From the NCBI GenBank assembly GCA_017428785.1, contig JAFRQD010000006.1:26098-90097 (forward strand): 64,000 bases of DNA, read 5' to 3'. The notes beneath the pieces were generated by a model that searched no databases, was not told the DNA's origin, and was given only the letters and a program-made list of their open reading frames with translations. Of the stretch, positions 34,210 through 43,118 are shown one piece after another. The stretch comes from Bacteroidaceae bacterium (GTDB lineage Bacteria; Bacteroidota; Bacteroidia; Bacteroidales; Bacteroidaceae). A program made the translations under genes and the position numbers. The first letter of the stretch is position 1. Each line of letters opens with the position of its first letter.

Positions 34210-35016
34210 CTATCTTTCAAGCACTTTGTCCACGCTACCCTCTTCGAGCAGACGCTCCTGCGCCTCGTCGTAGCTCAGGCCGAGCGATTCCTGAATCATG
34301 CGGGTGCCGCGGTCCACGAGCTTGGCGTTCGTCAGCTGCATCTTCACCATGCGATTGCCCTTCACGCGCCCCATGCGAATCATCAGCGAGGTGGAAATCA
34401 TGTTCAGCACCATCTTCTGAGCCGTGCCGCTCTTCATGCGGCTGGAGCCCGTAACGAACTCGGGGCCAACGATTGTCTCGATGGGATGCTCGCAGGCCGC
34501 AGCCAGAGGCGTATGCGGGTTGCTCGTGATGCAGCCCGTCAGCAGGCCGCGCTTTCTTGCCTCCGTGACGGCACCGACCACATAGGGCGTTGTGCCGGAA
34601 GCCGCGATGCCGAGCACGGTGTCGACGGCAGCAGGCGAGAACTCCTGCAGGTCCCGCCAACCCATCTCCGGGAAGTCCTCGGCCTTCTCCACAGCATGCC
34701 GCAGCGCCTTGTCGCCTCCGGCAATAAGACCTATCACACAGCCTTCCGACACACCGAAGGTGGGGGGCAGTTCGCTCGCATCGAGCACTCCGAGCCGTCC
34801 GCTCGTGCCGGCTCCCACATAGAAGAGCCTGCCCCCACGCTTCATCCTCGGCTCTACAGCCTCCACAAATGCCTCTATCTCAGGCAGAACCTTCCGGACA
34901 GCCTCGGCCACCAGCGCATCTTCGTCGCTGATGTGCCGCAGGATTTCGCCGACGGACATCTGCTCGAGATGGTCATAGTGCGACGGTTGCTCTGTTATCT
35001 TGTCTTTTGCTTCCAC
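34210..35016 (-). CDS. murQ: N-acetylmuramic acid 6-phosphate etherase
   Basis: Splits the lactyl ether of MurNAc-6-phosphate in cell-wall recycling. The 268 residues carry the SIS-fold signatures ITEQPSHYDHLEQMSVGEIL, LFYVGAGTSGRLGVLDASEL, GIAASGTTPYVVGAV and TGSSRMKSGTAQKMVLNMIS, as in known MurQ. The start is a GTG at 35016, the only start codon that keeps the conserved N-terminus without translating the AT-rich upstream sequence. The TATCTTTG box lies only 4 bp before it, so the mRNA would be almost leaderless. Confidence 0.9.
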   Translation of the reverse strand: MEAKDKITEQPSHYDHLEQMSVGEILRHISDEDALVAEAVRKVLPEIEAFVEAVEPRMKRGGRLFYVGAGTSGRLGVLDASELPPTFGVSEGCVIGLIAGGDKALRHAVEKAEDFPEMGWRDLQEFSPAAVDTVLGIAASGTTPYVVGAVTEARKRGLLTGCITSNPHTPLAAACEHPIETIVGPEFVTGSSRMKSGTAQKMVLNMISTSLMIRMGRVKGNRMVKMQLTNAKLVDRGTRMIQESLGLSYDEAQERLLEEGSVDKVLER

Positions 35017-35020
35017 GCTG

Positions 35021-35028
35021 CAAAGATA
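35021..35028 (-). promoter_or_regulatory. TAnnTTTG -7 box for murQ
   Basis: TATCTTTG on the minus strand, ending 4 bp before the GTG start. Confidence 0.55.
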
Positions 35029-35143
35029 TGAAATAAAAATGAAAGAATGAAGAAATGAAAGAATGAAATAAGCCGAAAAATGCCTTTCTTGCAAACATTT
35101 GCAAACTGCTCGGCCAACTGCAAATAATTGCAAACAAAAAAGC

Positions 35144-35174
35144 TTGCAGCATTCGGCATTTTATCTTAACTTTG
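35144..35174 (+). promoter_or_regulatory. promoter of the membrane-anchored regulator gene
   Basis: TTG at 35144-35146 and TAACTTTG at 35167-35174, 20 bp apart; the ATG is at 35194. Confidence 0.7.
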
Positions 35175-35193
35175 CAATCGAAAGCTAACGAAA

Positions 35194-35856
35194 ATGAACG
35201 AACTGTTGACCATAATGACCTCTCGAGAGTGGTTCCTCATCATCCTCGGCACAGCCATCTACATCGTGCTCTTCATCGTGACGGTGCAGAACAGCCGCCG
35301 CAAAATCCTCTCCTTGCAAGAACGATTGGATAAGGTACGCGCGATGCAGGAGCAGTACGACCTGAAGGCGAACGAGCAGAAGATGGCGGAACTGGAAAGC
35401 CTCATCAAGAAACTGGGCGACGAGAACTCGATGCTCCGCCTGGAGCTGGAGGAGAAAAAGGCCACGCTCGACTATAATAATAAGGTAGCCATCATCGAAA
35501 ACGCCAAGCGCGAACAGGCCGAGACGGTCATCTTCTCGTCGGAAGTGTATCGCCGCCTGCAGGAATGCCTCAACTCGGGCAAGAGCCTGAACTATCAGGA
35601 CTGGGGCGAACTGACCAGGCTGCTGAACAGCATCTACACGGGCTTCACGGAGAAGCTCTACAGCCTCTTCCCCATGAGCGAGCACGAACTGCACGTCAGC
35701 CTGCTCATCAAGATGCGTCAGCAGCCCAAGGACATCGCCATGCTGACCGCCCACTCCAAGGAAAGCATAGCCACAACACGCAGCCGCCTCTATTCGAAGG
35801 TGTTCGGAAGGAAAGGCTCGTCGAAGGATTGGGACGACTTCATTCTCACCTTATGA
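35194..35856 (+). CDS. membrane-anchored coiled-coil protein with LuxR-like C-terminus
   Basis: The 220 residues start with a short stretch and one transmembrane helix (WFLIILGTAIYIVLFIVTV). Residues about 35-105 form a coiled coil (ILSLQERLDKVRAMQEQYDL onwards). The C-terminus reads SEHELHVSLLIKMRQQPKDI then SKESIATTRSRLYSKVFGRK, which has the pattern of the helix-turn-helix at the end of Bacteroidetes TPR/LuxR-type regulators. A membrane-tethered DNA-binding regulator is the inference; its signal and targets are unknown. Confidence 0.65.
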   Translation: MNELLTIMTSREWFLIILGTAIYIVLFIVTVQNSRRKILSLQERLDKVRAMQEQYDLKANEQKMAELESLIKKLGDENSMLRLELEEKKATLDYNNKVAIIENAKREQAETVIFSSEVYRRLQECLNSGKSLNYQDWGELTRLLNSIYTGFTEKLYSLFPMSEHELHVSLLIKMRQQPKDIAMLTAHSKESIATTRSRLYSKVFGRKGSSKDWDDFILTL

Positions 35857-35857
35857 G

Positions 35858-35900
35858 AAAAGGTGAAAGGGTGAAAAAGTGAAAAGGTGAAAAGGTGAAT
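35858..35900 (+). repeat. GGTGAAAA simple repeat
   Basis: Five near copies of AAAAGGTGAA between the regulator gene and nfeD. Confidence 0.7.
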
Positions 35901-35934
35901 AATAAATAGTAAATCCTTAAAATAGTAAATTATC

Positions 35935-36477
35935 ATGCTTGATTACTTTGCATTACACATGTGGCAGGTATGGGCCATTCTTTCTGTAGTCTGCCTGATT
36001 CTGGAACTCACGGCAGGTGACTTCTTCATCATCTGTTTCTCTATCGGTGCGGCATTTGCCTGCCTGACGGATGCCCTTGGCGGCGGCATCGTCCTGCAGC
36101 TGATCGTGTTTGCCGTCTTCACGCTGGCCAGCCTTTTCTTCGTAAGGCCCTTTGCCGTTCGCTTCCTCCACAGAGGAGAGTCGAACCGCGTCAGCAATGC
36201 CGATGCCCTGCTGGGCCGCAGAGGCCGAGTTGTCGAGACGGTAAAGGCCGACAGCTTCGGTCGCGTACAGATCGACGGAGACATCTGGAAAGCGGTGACG
36301 AACGAACCGAACGACATTCCCGAGGGCACCAACGTCCGCGTCGTCTCCAGGGAAAGCACCATCATCACGGTGGAGGAAATCCCGACCCCCTCTGACTCCC
36401 CCTCTAAGGGGAAAAGCAATTGCTCGACGAAGTCAACTCCAGGCGAGGAAAGCCTCCCCATAGAAGGGAAGGTTTGA
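35935..36477 (+). CDS. NfeD-like membrane protein
   Basis: The 180 residues hold three membrane helices (VWAILSVVCLILELTAGDFF, IICFSIGAAFACLTDALGGG, LQLIVFAVFTLASLFFVR) and an OB-fold domain (DALLGRRGRVVETVKADSFG to about residue 145). NfeD proteins accompany SPFH proteins in membrane microdomains, and the SPFH gene follows 47 bp downstream. The last 30 residues (TPSDSPSKGKSNCSTKSTPG and onward) are translated family E repeat, not family sequence. Confidence 0.87.
   Translation: MLDYFALHMWQVWAILSVVCLILELTAGDFFIICFSIGAAFACLTDALGGGIVLQLIVFAVFTLASLFFVRPFAVRFLHRGESNRVSNADALLGRRGRVVETVKADSFGRVQIDGDIWKAVTNEPNDIPEGTNVRVVSRESTIITVEEIPTPSDSPSKGKSNCSTKSTPGEESLPIEGKV
36383..36474. repeat. family E repeat forming the NfeD C-terminus
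   Basis: ACCCCCTCTGACTCCCCCTC with TAAGGGGAAAAGC and CCTCCCCATAGAAGGGAAGG, all read in frame up to the nfeD stop. Confidence 0.6.
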
Positions 36478-36524
36478 AGAGGGCCAGTAAATAGTAAATA
36501 AATTGTAAAACATAACTAAAAAAC

Positions 36525-37478
36525 ATGGACATTATGACTTACTTCCTTATCGCCATCGTAGTTCTGGTGGTACTCTTTGCCAAGATGGCACTGGTGATTA
36601 TCCCTCAGTCGGAAACCAAGATCGTGGAGCGCCTCGGCCGTTACTATGCAACGCTTCAGCCGGGCATCAACATCATCATTCCCTTCATCGACCGCGCCAA
36701 GTCGATCGTCGTGCTCAATCACGGCCGATATCAGTACTCCACGACCATCGACCTGCGCGAACAAGTCTATGACTTCCCCAAGCAGAACGTCATCACGAAG
36801 GACAACGTGCAGACGGAAATAAACGCGCTGTTGTATTTCCAGATAGTGGACCCGTTCAAGGCCACCTACGAAATCAACAATCTCCCCAATGCCATCGAGA
36901 AGCTGACGCAGACCACGCTGCGTAACATCATCGGCGAACTGGAGCTGGACGAGACGCTGACCTCGCGCGACACCATCAACAAGAAGCTCTCCGCCGTGCT
37001 CGACGACGCCACCGACAAGTGGGGCGTGAAGGTGAATCGCGTTGAGCTGCAGGACATCACGCCTCCCGACAGCGTCTTGACGGCTATGGAGAAGCAGATG
37101 CAGGCCGAGCGTAACAAGCGTGCCCAGATTCTGACATCAGAAGGTCAGAAGGCGGCCGAGATTCTTGCCTCAGAAGGCGAGCGCACAGCCATCGTGAACA
37201 AAGCGGAGGCAGCCAAGCAGGAAGCCATCCTGCAGGCCGAGGGTGAGGCACAGGCCCGCATCCGAGTGGCAGAGGCAGAGGCAAAGGCCATCGAACTCAT
37301 CACAGAGGCCGTCGGCAAGTCCACCAACCCCGCCAACTACCTGCTGGCTCAGAAGTACATCCAGATGATGCAGGAACTGGCCGAGGGCGACAAGACGAAG
37401 ACCGTCTATCTGCCTTACGAAGCCACCAACCTGCTGGGCTCCATCGGCGGCATCAAGGACCTGTTCAAGGCTGAATAG
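36525..37478 (+). CDS. SPFH/band 7 protein (QmcA/stomatin type)
   Basis: A membrane-anchored scaffold that forms rings or cages in membrane microdomains, often linked to protease control. The 317 residues have one N-terminal helix (YFLIAIVVLVVLFAKMALVI), the SPFH core (VERLGRYYATLQPGINIIIP, TKDNVQTEINALLYFQIVDP), and an Ala/Glu-rich coiled coil (EAAKQEAILQAEGEAQARIR) before the tail. It follows nfeD, the usual pairing. ATG at 36525, with MTYFL four codons in as an alternative. Confidence 0.93.
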   Translation: MDIMTYFLIAIVVLVVLFAKMALVIIPQSETKIVERLGRYYATLQPGINIIIPFIDRAKSIVVLNHGRYQYSTTIDLREQVYDFPKQNVITKDNVQTEINALLYFQIVDPFKATYEINNLPNAIEKLTQTTLRNIIGELELDETLTSRDTINKKLSAVLDDATDKWGVKVNRVELQDITPPDSVLTAMEKQMQAERNKRAQILTSEGQKAAEILASEGERTAIVNKAEAAKQEAILQAEGEAQARIRVAEAEAKAIELITEAVGKSTNPANYLLAQKYIQMMQELAEGDKTKTVYLPYEATNLLGSIGGIKDLFKAE

Positions 37479-37550
37479 GAGCAGGGAAGCTCAAGTTCCT
37501 GAGATTGCGGCATACAATCTCACATACGGCCAGACAGGCCATAACATATC

Positions 37551-37582
37551 AGCCCAGGGCGCACCCCGGGCTGATTTCTTTA
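37551..37582. terminator. hairpin/terminator after the SPFH gene (family C core)
   Basis: CAGCCCAGGG and CCCCGGGCTG around a CGCA loop, followed by ATTTCTTT. The core CAGCCCAGGGC recurs in element C1 at 39.3 kb. On the other strand it cuts off the M15 peptidase frame. Confidence 0.7.
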
Positions 37583-38044
37583 TGCCCACTCGAAGCCTTC
37601 CTCGATGAAGAGCTTGTAGCAGAGGTCGTCGTGGTCTATCTTATATGGGAAGGACTTGGTGCGGTCGCAATACTCCACGGCTGTGGCGGGCTGCACATAG
37701 CGGGTGCCGTCTTCACGGTCTTTGTAGTAGGGGTTGTAGAGCGTGTTAATGTCCACAGCCAGTCCGCGAGCGTGCTTCGAGAGCTTGTTGGTGCCGCTGA
37801 TGGGTCGGTAGCAGAAGCACGATGAGTTGTTGTCGCGCATCTGTGCCTCGTCGTCGGCGTCATAGACGTCGGGCAGGAGCATGCGCTGGATGGGGTATTT
37901 GGCATCGAAGAGCTTGCGCATGATGCCGACGACGATATAAGCTATCTGGTCGTTGCAGATCATCTCGCCGATGTGCATCTCTTCGTCGTAGTCCCAATGG
38001 AGCACCTTCACGTGCCGCAGGTCGTTGCGCCCGATGTAGCGAAG
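37580..38044 (-). pseudogene. M15 (VanY-like) peptidase remnant
   Basis: The recognisable part runs from LRYIGRNDLRHVKVLHWDYD through HIGEMICNDQIAYIVVGIMR to SKHARGLAVDINTLYNPYYK, with two of the zinc ligands (His and Asp in KHARGLAVDIN). It stops at EEGFEWA, where family members continue with GGDW and then a DYQHFE-type segment carrying the third zinc ligand. Upstream of residue LRYIG the frame translates repeat B3, with no signal peptide and no native start. Both ends therefore seem lost at repeat junctions, and the product, if any, should be inactive. Confidence 0.65.
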
Positions 38045-38101
38045 CGAGGGGTGGGGTTGGAATAGAGGCTGAACATGAAAAAACCGAAGGCCTGCGCTTC
38101 G

Positions 38102-38290
38102 AGCCTGAAAGGCTCTACTTTGAGTAACCGGGGGCAACGCCCTCGGACAAAAGGAGCTCCTCGCCGGTCCTGCCTGGAAGGCAGTACCCATAGCCAAACA
38201 TCGTACTGCCTTCCAGGCAGCAAGGTGCAGCCGATTCGCTGATACCGGGGGCGTTGCCCTCGGTTACTCAAAGTAAAGCCTTCCAGGCTT
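38102..38290. repeat. family B long palindromic element (B3)
   Basis: About 189 bp, same plan as B1 and B2: AGCCTGAAAGGCTC at the left, AAGCCTTCCAGGCTT at the right, GAGTAACCGGGGGCAACGCC mirrored by GGCGTTGCCCTCGGTTACTC, and the inner CTGCCTGGAAGGCAGTAC / GTACTGCCTTCCAGGCAG pair. Confidence 0.9.
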
Positions 38291-38343
38291 TCAGCCCTCG
38301 GACAAAAGGAGCTCCTCTCCGATTCTGCCTGGAGGGCAGTACC
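38291..38343. repeat. partial second family B copy
   Basis: CAGCCCTCGGACAAAAGGAG onwards repeats the left half of B3 up to GCCTGGAGGGCAGTACC, then stops. It indicates tandem or internal duplication, as at B1. Confidence 0.8.
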
Positions 38344-38428
38344 ATCCGGGCGCCTCAGAGGAAAATCCTGTAGTGCCCTGATTTCGTGCGTGTTATGGCA
38401 GGTATTCAATTCCCCTATAGGGGACTTC

Positions 38429-38518
38429 AAAACGCCGCACGCGGCGATGCCCAACGCCGCACGCGGGGATTGCCATCGCCGCACGCGGAATTTGCCATCG
38501 CCGCACGCGGCGTTTTTT
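38429..38518 (+). repeat. family A array (A8)
   Basis: Four cores bounded by AAAACGCCGC and GCGGCGTTTTTT, with the outer hairpin CCCCTATAGGGG at 38412-38423. It lies 3' of the DKNYY gene. Confidence 0.93.
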
Positions 38519-38539
38519 GGGCCTCCCAGAGGCACTCCC

Positions 38540-39064
38540 CTACTCTATCTTCTTGCCCCTGAAATAGGCGTCGAAGGCGTCCTGTCCGTAGCCGCCGCCC
38601 ATGTACTTGAAGGACGAGGCCATCGCACCTTTCACCTTCTCGCCGCAGTAATAGACATCGAAGGCATCGCGTGCATAGCCGCCGCCCAGCTCCTCGAACG
38701 AACTGGCCATGGCGCTGAGCTTGCGGTTGCCGTAATAGACGTTCATGTTCGTCTTGAAGTAGCCTCTCATGGCGGCCGGCTCCTCCTCTACCCTGCCGTG
38801 TCCGCGCCTGCCGCTCCTCACCTTCAGGCGGAAGCCCGAGGGATCGACGTTCTCCAGCACGCGGCCGTTCACATAGACATTGTTCTGGTCCTTGGCGTAG
38901 CCCATGCCCATATCCACGAAGCTCCGCGCATCGGCATGCATCATGAGCTCGTTTCCGAAATAGACCCTGCCGCGCTCCACCTCGTAGCGCTGAGCGTGGC
39001 ACATCGCTGCCCAGCCCATCAAAGCTGCCAGCAGGAGAGATCTGTGTAAAGCATTCCTTTTCAT
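38540..39064 (-). CDS. secreted DKNYY-domain protein
   Basis: About 174 residues from MKRNALHRSLLLAALMGWAA, a signal peptide ending CHAQ. The mature part is a series of repeats of the type GxGYAKDQNNVYVNGRVL, ARDAFDVYYCGEKVKG and GQDAFDAYFRGKKIE, each about 25 residues, which is the DKNYY pattern. Function is unknown; such proteins are exported and may bind surface ligands. The start at 39064 was preferred because a TACCTTTG box at 39096-39103 lies inside the longer frame. Confidence 0.8.
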   Translation of the reverse strand: MKRNALHRSLLLAALMGWAAMCHAQRYEVERGRVYFGNELMMHADARSFVDMGMGYAKDQNNVYVNGRVLENVDPSGFRLKVRSGRRGHGRVEEEPAAMRGYFKTNMNVYYGNRKLSAMASSFEELGGGYARDAFDVYYCGEKVKGAMASSFKYMGGGYGQDAFDAYFRGKKIE

Positions 39065-39095
39065 AGTCGTAAGCATTAAAAGGTTTATCTGACTG

Positions 39096-39103
39096 CAAAG
39101 GTA
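39096..39103 (-). promoter_or_regulatory. TAnnTTTG -7 box for the DKNYY gene
   Basis: TACCTTTG on the minus strand, 31 bp before the chosen start. Confidence 0.55.
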
Positions 39104-39280
39104 CGGCTTCCTGCGCACTAAAGAAAAAGGGAATCCCTATACTTTCGTAGGAATTCCCCTATTGTATTTCATTTATTGGTGTCCGGTAAAATTATTTCAT
39201 CATCACCTGCACCCTCCTAACCATCGGCATTTAGAGCAAAATGTGATTGGCAGGGGCTTGGGACGCCCCAAAGGGGCAGA

Positions 39281-39435
39281 AAGATGTCAGCCCAGGGCAG
39301 CGCCCTGGGTAAAGGTTTGTGTGGGAATATTTCGCCCTAAAGGGGCAACAGCCTAAAACACAAATCTTTTGCCCCTTTAGGGCGCATTCTACCGTTGCAC
39401 CATAAACCCAGGGCGCTGCCCTGGGCTGACATCTT
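39281..39435. repeat. family C nested palindrome (C1)
   Basis: A perfect 30-bp inverted repeat (39281-39310 with 39406-39435, core CAGCCCAGGGCAGCGCCCTG) encloses a perfect 16-bp inverted repeat (39333-39348 with 39369-39384, CGCCCTAAAGGGGCAA). No convincing ORF lies in the surrounding gap of 39.07-39.56 kb. Confidence 0.92.
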
Positions 39436-39564
39436 AATGGCCTTTCAGACCGAATAAACCGGACAGCAATATTTTTTTATAATCAAAAAGGCGACAGACT
39501 TTCATCTGCCGCCCTCCCCCCTACCCTCGTGAGAGAGTAAGGTGGGAGAATTCTTAATGCTTCT

Positions 39565-40323
39565 TTAGTCTGCGAGCTTTGCGCAGATGAACTCGCGGTT
39601 CAGGCGGGCGATGTTCGAGATGGTCTCGCACTTCGGGCAGACGGCTTCGCAGGCACGTGTGTTGGTGCAGTTGCCGAAGCCCAGTTCGTCCATCTTCGCC
39701 ACCATTGCCTTCGCACGCTTGGCAGCCTCTACCCTACCCTGAGGCAGCAGGGCAAGCTGGCTCACCTTCGAGCTGACGAAGAGCATGGCAGAGCCGTTCT
39801 TGCAGGCTGCCACGCAGGCGCCGCAACCGATGCAGCTGGCGCAGTCCATAGCCTCGTCGGCGTCTTCCTTCGGGATGAGGATGGCGTTGGCATCCTGAGC
39901 CTGACCTGTGCGGACACTGGTGTAGCCGCCGGCCTGCATAATCTTGTCGAAGGCGTTGCGGTCCACCATGCAGTCCTTGATGACGGGGAAGCCGGCCGAG
40001 CGCCACGGCTCTACGGTGATGGTCTCGCCGTCCTTGAACCTACGCATGTAGAGCTGGCAGGTAGTGGCGCCGCGCTCCGTCTTGCCGTGGGGCGTGCCGT
40101 TGATGTAGAGCGAGCACATGCCGCAGATGCCTTCGCGGCAGTCGTGGTCGAACACGAAAGGCTCCTTGCCCTCGTTGATAAGCTCCTCGTTCATGATGTC
40201 GAGCGCCTCGAGGAACGAGGTGTCGTCGGGTATGTTCTTCAACTCATGCGTGTCGAAGTGACCCTTGTCCTTAGGACCGTTCTGCTTCCAGAACTTTATC
40301 GTAACACTTATATTCTTAGCCAT
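39565..40323 (-). CDS. frdB: fumarate reductase/succinate dehydrogenase iron-sulfur subunit
   Basis: Carries electrons between the flavoprotein and the membrane subunit. The 252 residues show the plant-type [2Fe-2S] ligands ([16 protein letters not shown], then TTCQLY) and the bacterial-type cluster ligands ([17 protein letters not shown], then [14 protein letters not shown]). Located at the membrane on the cytoplasmic side, in the order C-A-B with 5 bp to the flavoprotein gene. In Bacteroidales the complex mainly works as fumarate reductase in anaerobic succinate formation; direction cannot be proven from sequence. Confidence 0.94.
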   Translation of the reverse strand: MAKNISVTIKFWKQNGPKDKGHFDTHELKNIPDDTSFLEALDIMNEELINEGKEPFVFDHDCREGICGMCSLYINGTPHGKTERGATTCQLYMRRFKDGETITVEPWRSAGFPVIKDCMVDRNAFDKIMQAGGYTSVRTGQAQDANAILIPKEDADEAMDCASCIGCGACVAACKNGSAMLFVSSKVSQLALLPQGRVEAAKRAKAMVAKMDELGFGNCTNTRACEAVCPKCETISNIARLNREFICAKLAD

Positions 40324-40328
40324 GATTG

Positions 40329-42311
40329 TTAATTCTTATAGTTACGTGTCTGTACCTTGATTATCTCGTAGTTGAGGGGCTCTTTGACGAGTTCGGGAGC
40401 CTTGTCGTCGCTACCCTGATAGTCCCAGCAGCCGACGTAGAAGAAGTTCTCATCGTCGCGCTTTGCCTCGCCTTCCTCGGTCTGATGCTCTTCGCGGAAG
40501 TGGCCGCCGCAGCTCTCTTCGCGATGCAGGGCGTCGTAAGCCACGAGCTCGCCCATGAGGATGAAGTCGCGCAGGTGGATGGCCTTGTCGAGCTCGACGT
40601 TGAGGCCTTCCTTCGAGCCGGGGATGAAGAGGTTGGTGTCGAACTCCTTGCGCAGCGCCTTGAGCAGCTTGAGGCCTTCCTCGAGGCCTTCCTTGGTGCG
40701 ACCCATGCCGACGTGTTCCCACATGATGTGGCCGAGCTCCTTGTGGATGGAGTCGACGGAGCGCTTGCCCTTGATGTTCATCAGGCGGTCAATCTCCTTC
40801 TCGACGGCCTTCTCCGTAGCAGCGAATTCGGGCAGGTCGGTGGAGAGACGCGGCCAGATGGCCTGGTCTGCGAGGTAGTTCTGGATGGTGTAAGGCAGCA
40901 CGAAGTAGCCGTCGGCCAAGCCCTGCATGAGGGCAGATGCACCGAGGCGGTTGGCTCCGTGGTCGGAGAAGTTGCACTCGCCGATGGCAAAGAGGCCGGG
41001 AATCGTGGTCTGCAGCTCGTAGTCCACCCAAACGCCGCCCATCGTGTAGTGGATGGCGGGGAAGATCATCATGGGATAGTAGTAGTCGACGCCGTTCTTT
41101 GTGCAAGCCTTCTCGCCTGGGTTGACGTCGGTTATCTCCTCATACATATCGAAGAGGTTGCCGTAGCGCTGACGAATCTCGTCGATGCCGAGGCGCTGGA
41201 TGCTTTCGGAGAAGTCGAGGAAGACGGCGAGGCCTGTGTTGTTGACGCCGAAGCCCTTGTCGCAACGCTCCTTGGCTGCGCGGCTGGCTACGTCGCGGGG
41301 CACGAGGTTACCGAATGCCGGGTAGCGGCGCTCCAGGTAATAGTCGCGGTCCTCTTCGGGTATCTCATAGCCCTGCTTGGTTCCTGCCTGCAATGCCTTT
41401 GCGTCCTCGAGCTTCTTGGGAACCCAGATGCGGCCGTCGTTACGCAACGACTCGGACATGAGGGTGAGCTTCGACTGCTTGTCGCCATGCACGGGGATGC
41501 AGGTCGGGTGAATCTGCACATACGATGGGTTCGCCATCATGGCTCCCTTGCGGAAGCACTGAACGGCGGCCGTGCAGTTACAGCCCATGGCGTTGGTCGA
41601 GAGGAAGTAGGTGTTGCCGTAGCCGCCGGTAGCGATGACGACAGCGTTTGCGCTGAAGCGTTCCAGCTTGCCGGTGACAAGGTTCTTGGCGATGATGCCA
41701 CGAGCACGACCATCGACGATGACTACATCCTCCATCTCGTAGCGAGTGAAGAGCTTCACCTTACCTCTTTGAACTTCCTTCGAGAGTGAAGAGTATGCGC
41801 CGAGCAGGAGCTGCTGTCCGGTCTGTCCCTTTGCATAGAAGGTACGGCTCACCTGTGCGCCGCCGAAGCTGCGGTTGGCCAGCATGCCGCCGTACTCGCG
41901 AGCGAAGGGCACGCCCTGTGCCACGCACTGGTCGATGATGTTGTTGCTGACCTCGGCCAGACGATAGACGTTGGCTTCGCGAGCACGATAGTCGCCGCCC
42001 TTGACGGTATCGTAGAAGAGGCGATAGACGGAGTCGCCGTCGTTCTGATAGTTCTTGGCTGCATTGATGCCGCCCTGCGCAGCGATGGAGTGTGCGCGAC
42101 GGGGCGAGTCCTGGATGCAGAAGTTATATACATTGAAGCCCATCTCGGCGAGGGAGGCGGCAGCGCTGGCGCCGGCCAGACCTGTGCCGACCACGATGAC
42201 GTCGAGCTTCAGCTTGTTCTTCGGGTTCACCAGACGTTGGTGAGCTTTATATTCTTTCCATTTTTCAGGCACTGGACCTGCGGGAATCTTGGAATCTAAT
42301 ACTTTTGCCAT
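40329..42311 (-). CDS. frdA: fumarate reductase/succinate dehydrogenase flavoprotein subunit
   Basis: The catalytic subunit interconverting fumarate and succinate. The 660 residues show the FAD-binding [20 protein letters not shown], the covalent-FAD histidine region [20 protein letters not shown], and the active-site [10 protein letters not shown], followed by [20 protein letters not shown] at the C-terminal domain. [10 protein letters not shown] at 42311 was taken as start; a start at 42326 is possible. The gap of 37 bp to frdC contains the simple TTTACCATTTAA repeat. Confidence 0.95.
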   Translation of the reverse strand: MAKVLDSKIPAGPVPEKWKEYKAHQRLVNPKNKLKLDVIVVGTGLAGASAAASLAEMGFNVYNFCIQDSPRRAHSIAAQGGINAAKNYQNDGDSVYRLFYDTVKGGDYRAREANVYRLAEVSNNIIDQCVAQGVPFAREYGGMLANRSFGGAQVSRTFYAKGQTGQQLLLGAYSSLSKEVQRGKVKLFTRYEMEDVVIVDGRARGIIAKNLVTGKLERFSANAVVIATGGYGNTYFLSTNAMGCNCTAAVQCFRKGAMMANPSYVQIHPTCIPVHGDKQSKLTLMSESLRNDGRIWVPKKLEDAKALQAGTKQGYEIPEEDRDYYLERRYPAFGNLVPRDVASRAAKERCDKGFGVNNTGLAVFLDFSESIQRLGIDEIRQRYGNLFDMYEEITDVNPGEKACTKNGVDYYYPMMIFPAIHYTMGGVWVDYELQTTIPGLFAIGECNFSDHGANRLGASALMQGLADGYFVLPYTIQNYLADQAIWPRLSTDLPEFAATEKAVEKEIDRLMNIKGKRSVDSIHKELGHIMWEHVGMGRTKEGLEEGLKLLKALRKEFDTNLFIPGSKEGLNVELDKAIHLRDFILMGELVAYDALHREESCGGHFREEHQTEEGEAKRDDENFFYVGCWDYQGSDDKAPELVKEPLNYEIIKVQTRNYKN

Positions 42312-42314
42312 AAT

Positions 42315-42346
42315 ATCATTTACCATTTAATGATTTACCATTTACC
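42315..42346. repeat. low-complexity TTTACCAT spacer
   Basis: Repeats of ATTTACCATTTA between frdC and frdA. Related to the TAAATGGT spacers elsewhere in the window. Confidence 0.5.
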
Positions 42347-42348
42347 AT

Positions 42349-43044
42349 TTAACCGATGCCACAGCTGCTGCCGCAGGAACCACAGCCTTGGATAGCAAAC
42401 ACAACAACTACAGCGGCAAACATCAGCACGACGATGGTGGCGTAGATATTGCCGATGCAGCGCCAGCGGTTGAACCACACCTTACCGCTCCAACCGAGGG
42501 TCTGCATAGCGCTCCAGATGCCGTGCGTCAGGTGGAACCACAATGCGGCGAGCCACACGAGATAGAGGCCTGCATAGACGGGGCAACCGAAGGTCTTCTT
42601 GATCCAGTACACGCCGTCGGCTGCATGCTGGGCGTACTCGCCTTCGATGAGCTCAGCAGCCATCATGTGCCACCAGAAGTTGTAGAGGTGGAGGCACAGG
42701 CCGAGGCAGATGATGATGCCCAGGGCAAGCATGTTCTGGCTCGCCCACTCCACCTTCTCGGGCTTGTCGGTCACAGCATACTTGTTGTTGCCGCGAGCCT
42801 TCCAGTTCTGGAAAGTCAGCCAGAAGGCGTAGATGAAGTGAATGAGCACAAGGCCGGCCAAGGCCACTGTCGCCGCTACGGCATACCAGTTGGCTCCCAG
42901 CATCTCACAAATCCAGTTGTAGCCGTCCTCACTGATGAGCGCCACAACATTCATTGACGCATGGAACGTCAGAAACAGGACAAGCGCGACGCCGGTGACC
43001 GACATCACTACTTTCCTGCCAATCGATGAATTAATTAACCACAT
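42349..43044 (-). CDS. frdC: fumarate reductase/succinate dehydrogenase cytochrome b subunit
   Basis: The membrane anchor that exchanges electrons with menaquinone, probably with two b hemes. The 231 residues start MWLINSSIGRKVVMSVTGVA and have five hydrophobic helices with histidines in place for heme (LTFHASMNVV, VLIHFIYAFW, LCLHLYNFWWH, ALWFHLTHGIW). A glycine/cysteine-rich tail (GCGSCGSSCGIG) is unusual and might bind metal. First gene of the operon. Confidence 0.93.
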   Translation of the reverse strand: MWLINSSIGRKVVMSVTGVALVLFLTFHASMNVVALISEDGYNWICEMLGANWYAVAATVALAGLVLIHFIYAFWLTFQNWKARGNNKYAVTDKPEKVEWASQNMLALGIIICLGLCLHLYNFWWHMMAAELIEGEYAQHAADGVYWIKKTFGCPVYAGLYLVWLAALWFHLTHGIWSAMQTLGWSGKVWFNRWRCIGNIYATIVVLMFAAVVVVFAIQGCGSCGSSCGIG

Positions 43045-43118
43045 AGATAATTTAATTTAGTTATAATTTGTTGTTGGTTTATGTGCGCGTGTACCTTAAT
43101 TTAAGTATAATACGAAGG

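Noticed and set aside
40326-41789. 487-codon ORF antisense to frdA
   Set aside because: frdA carries all family motifs on the other strand; the antisense frame has no recognisable domain or start context.
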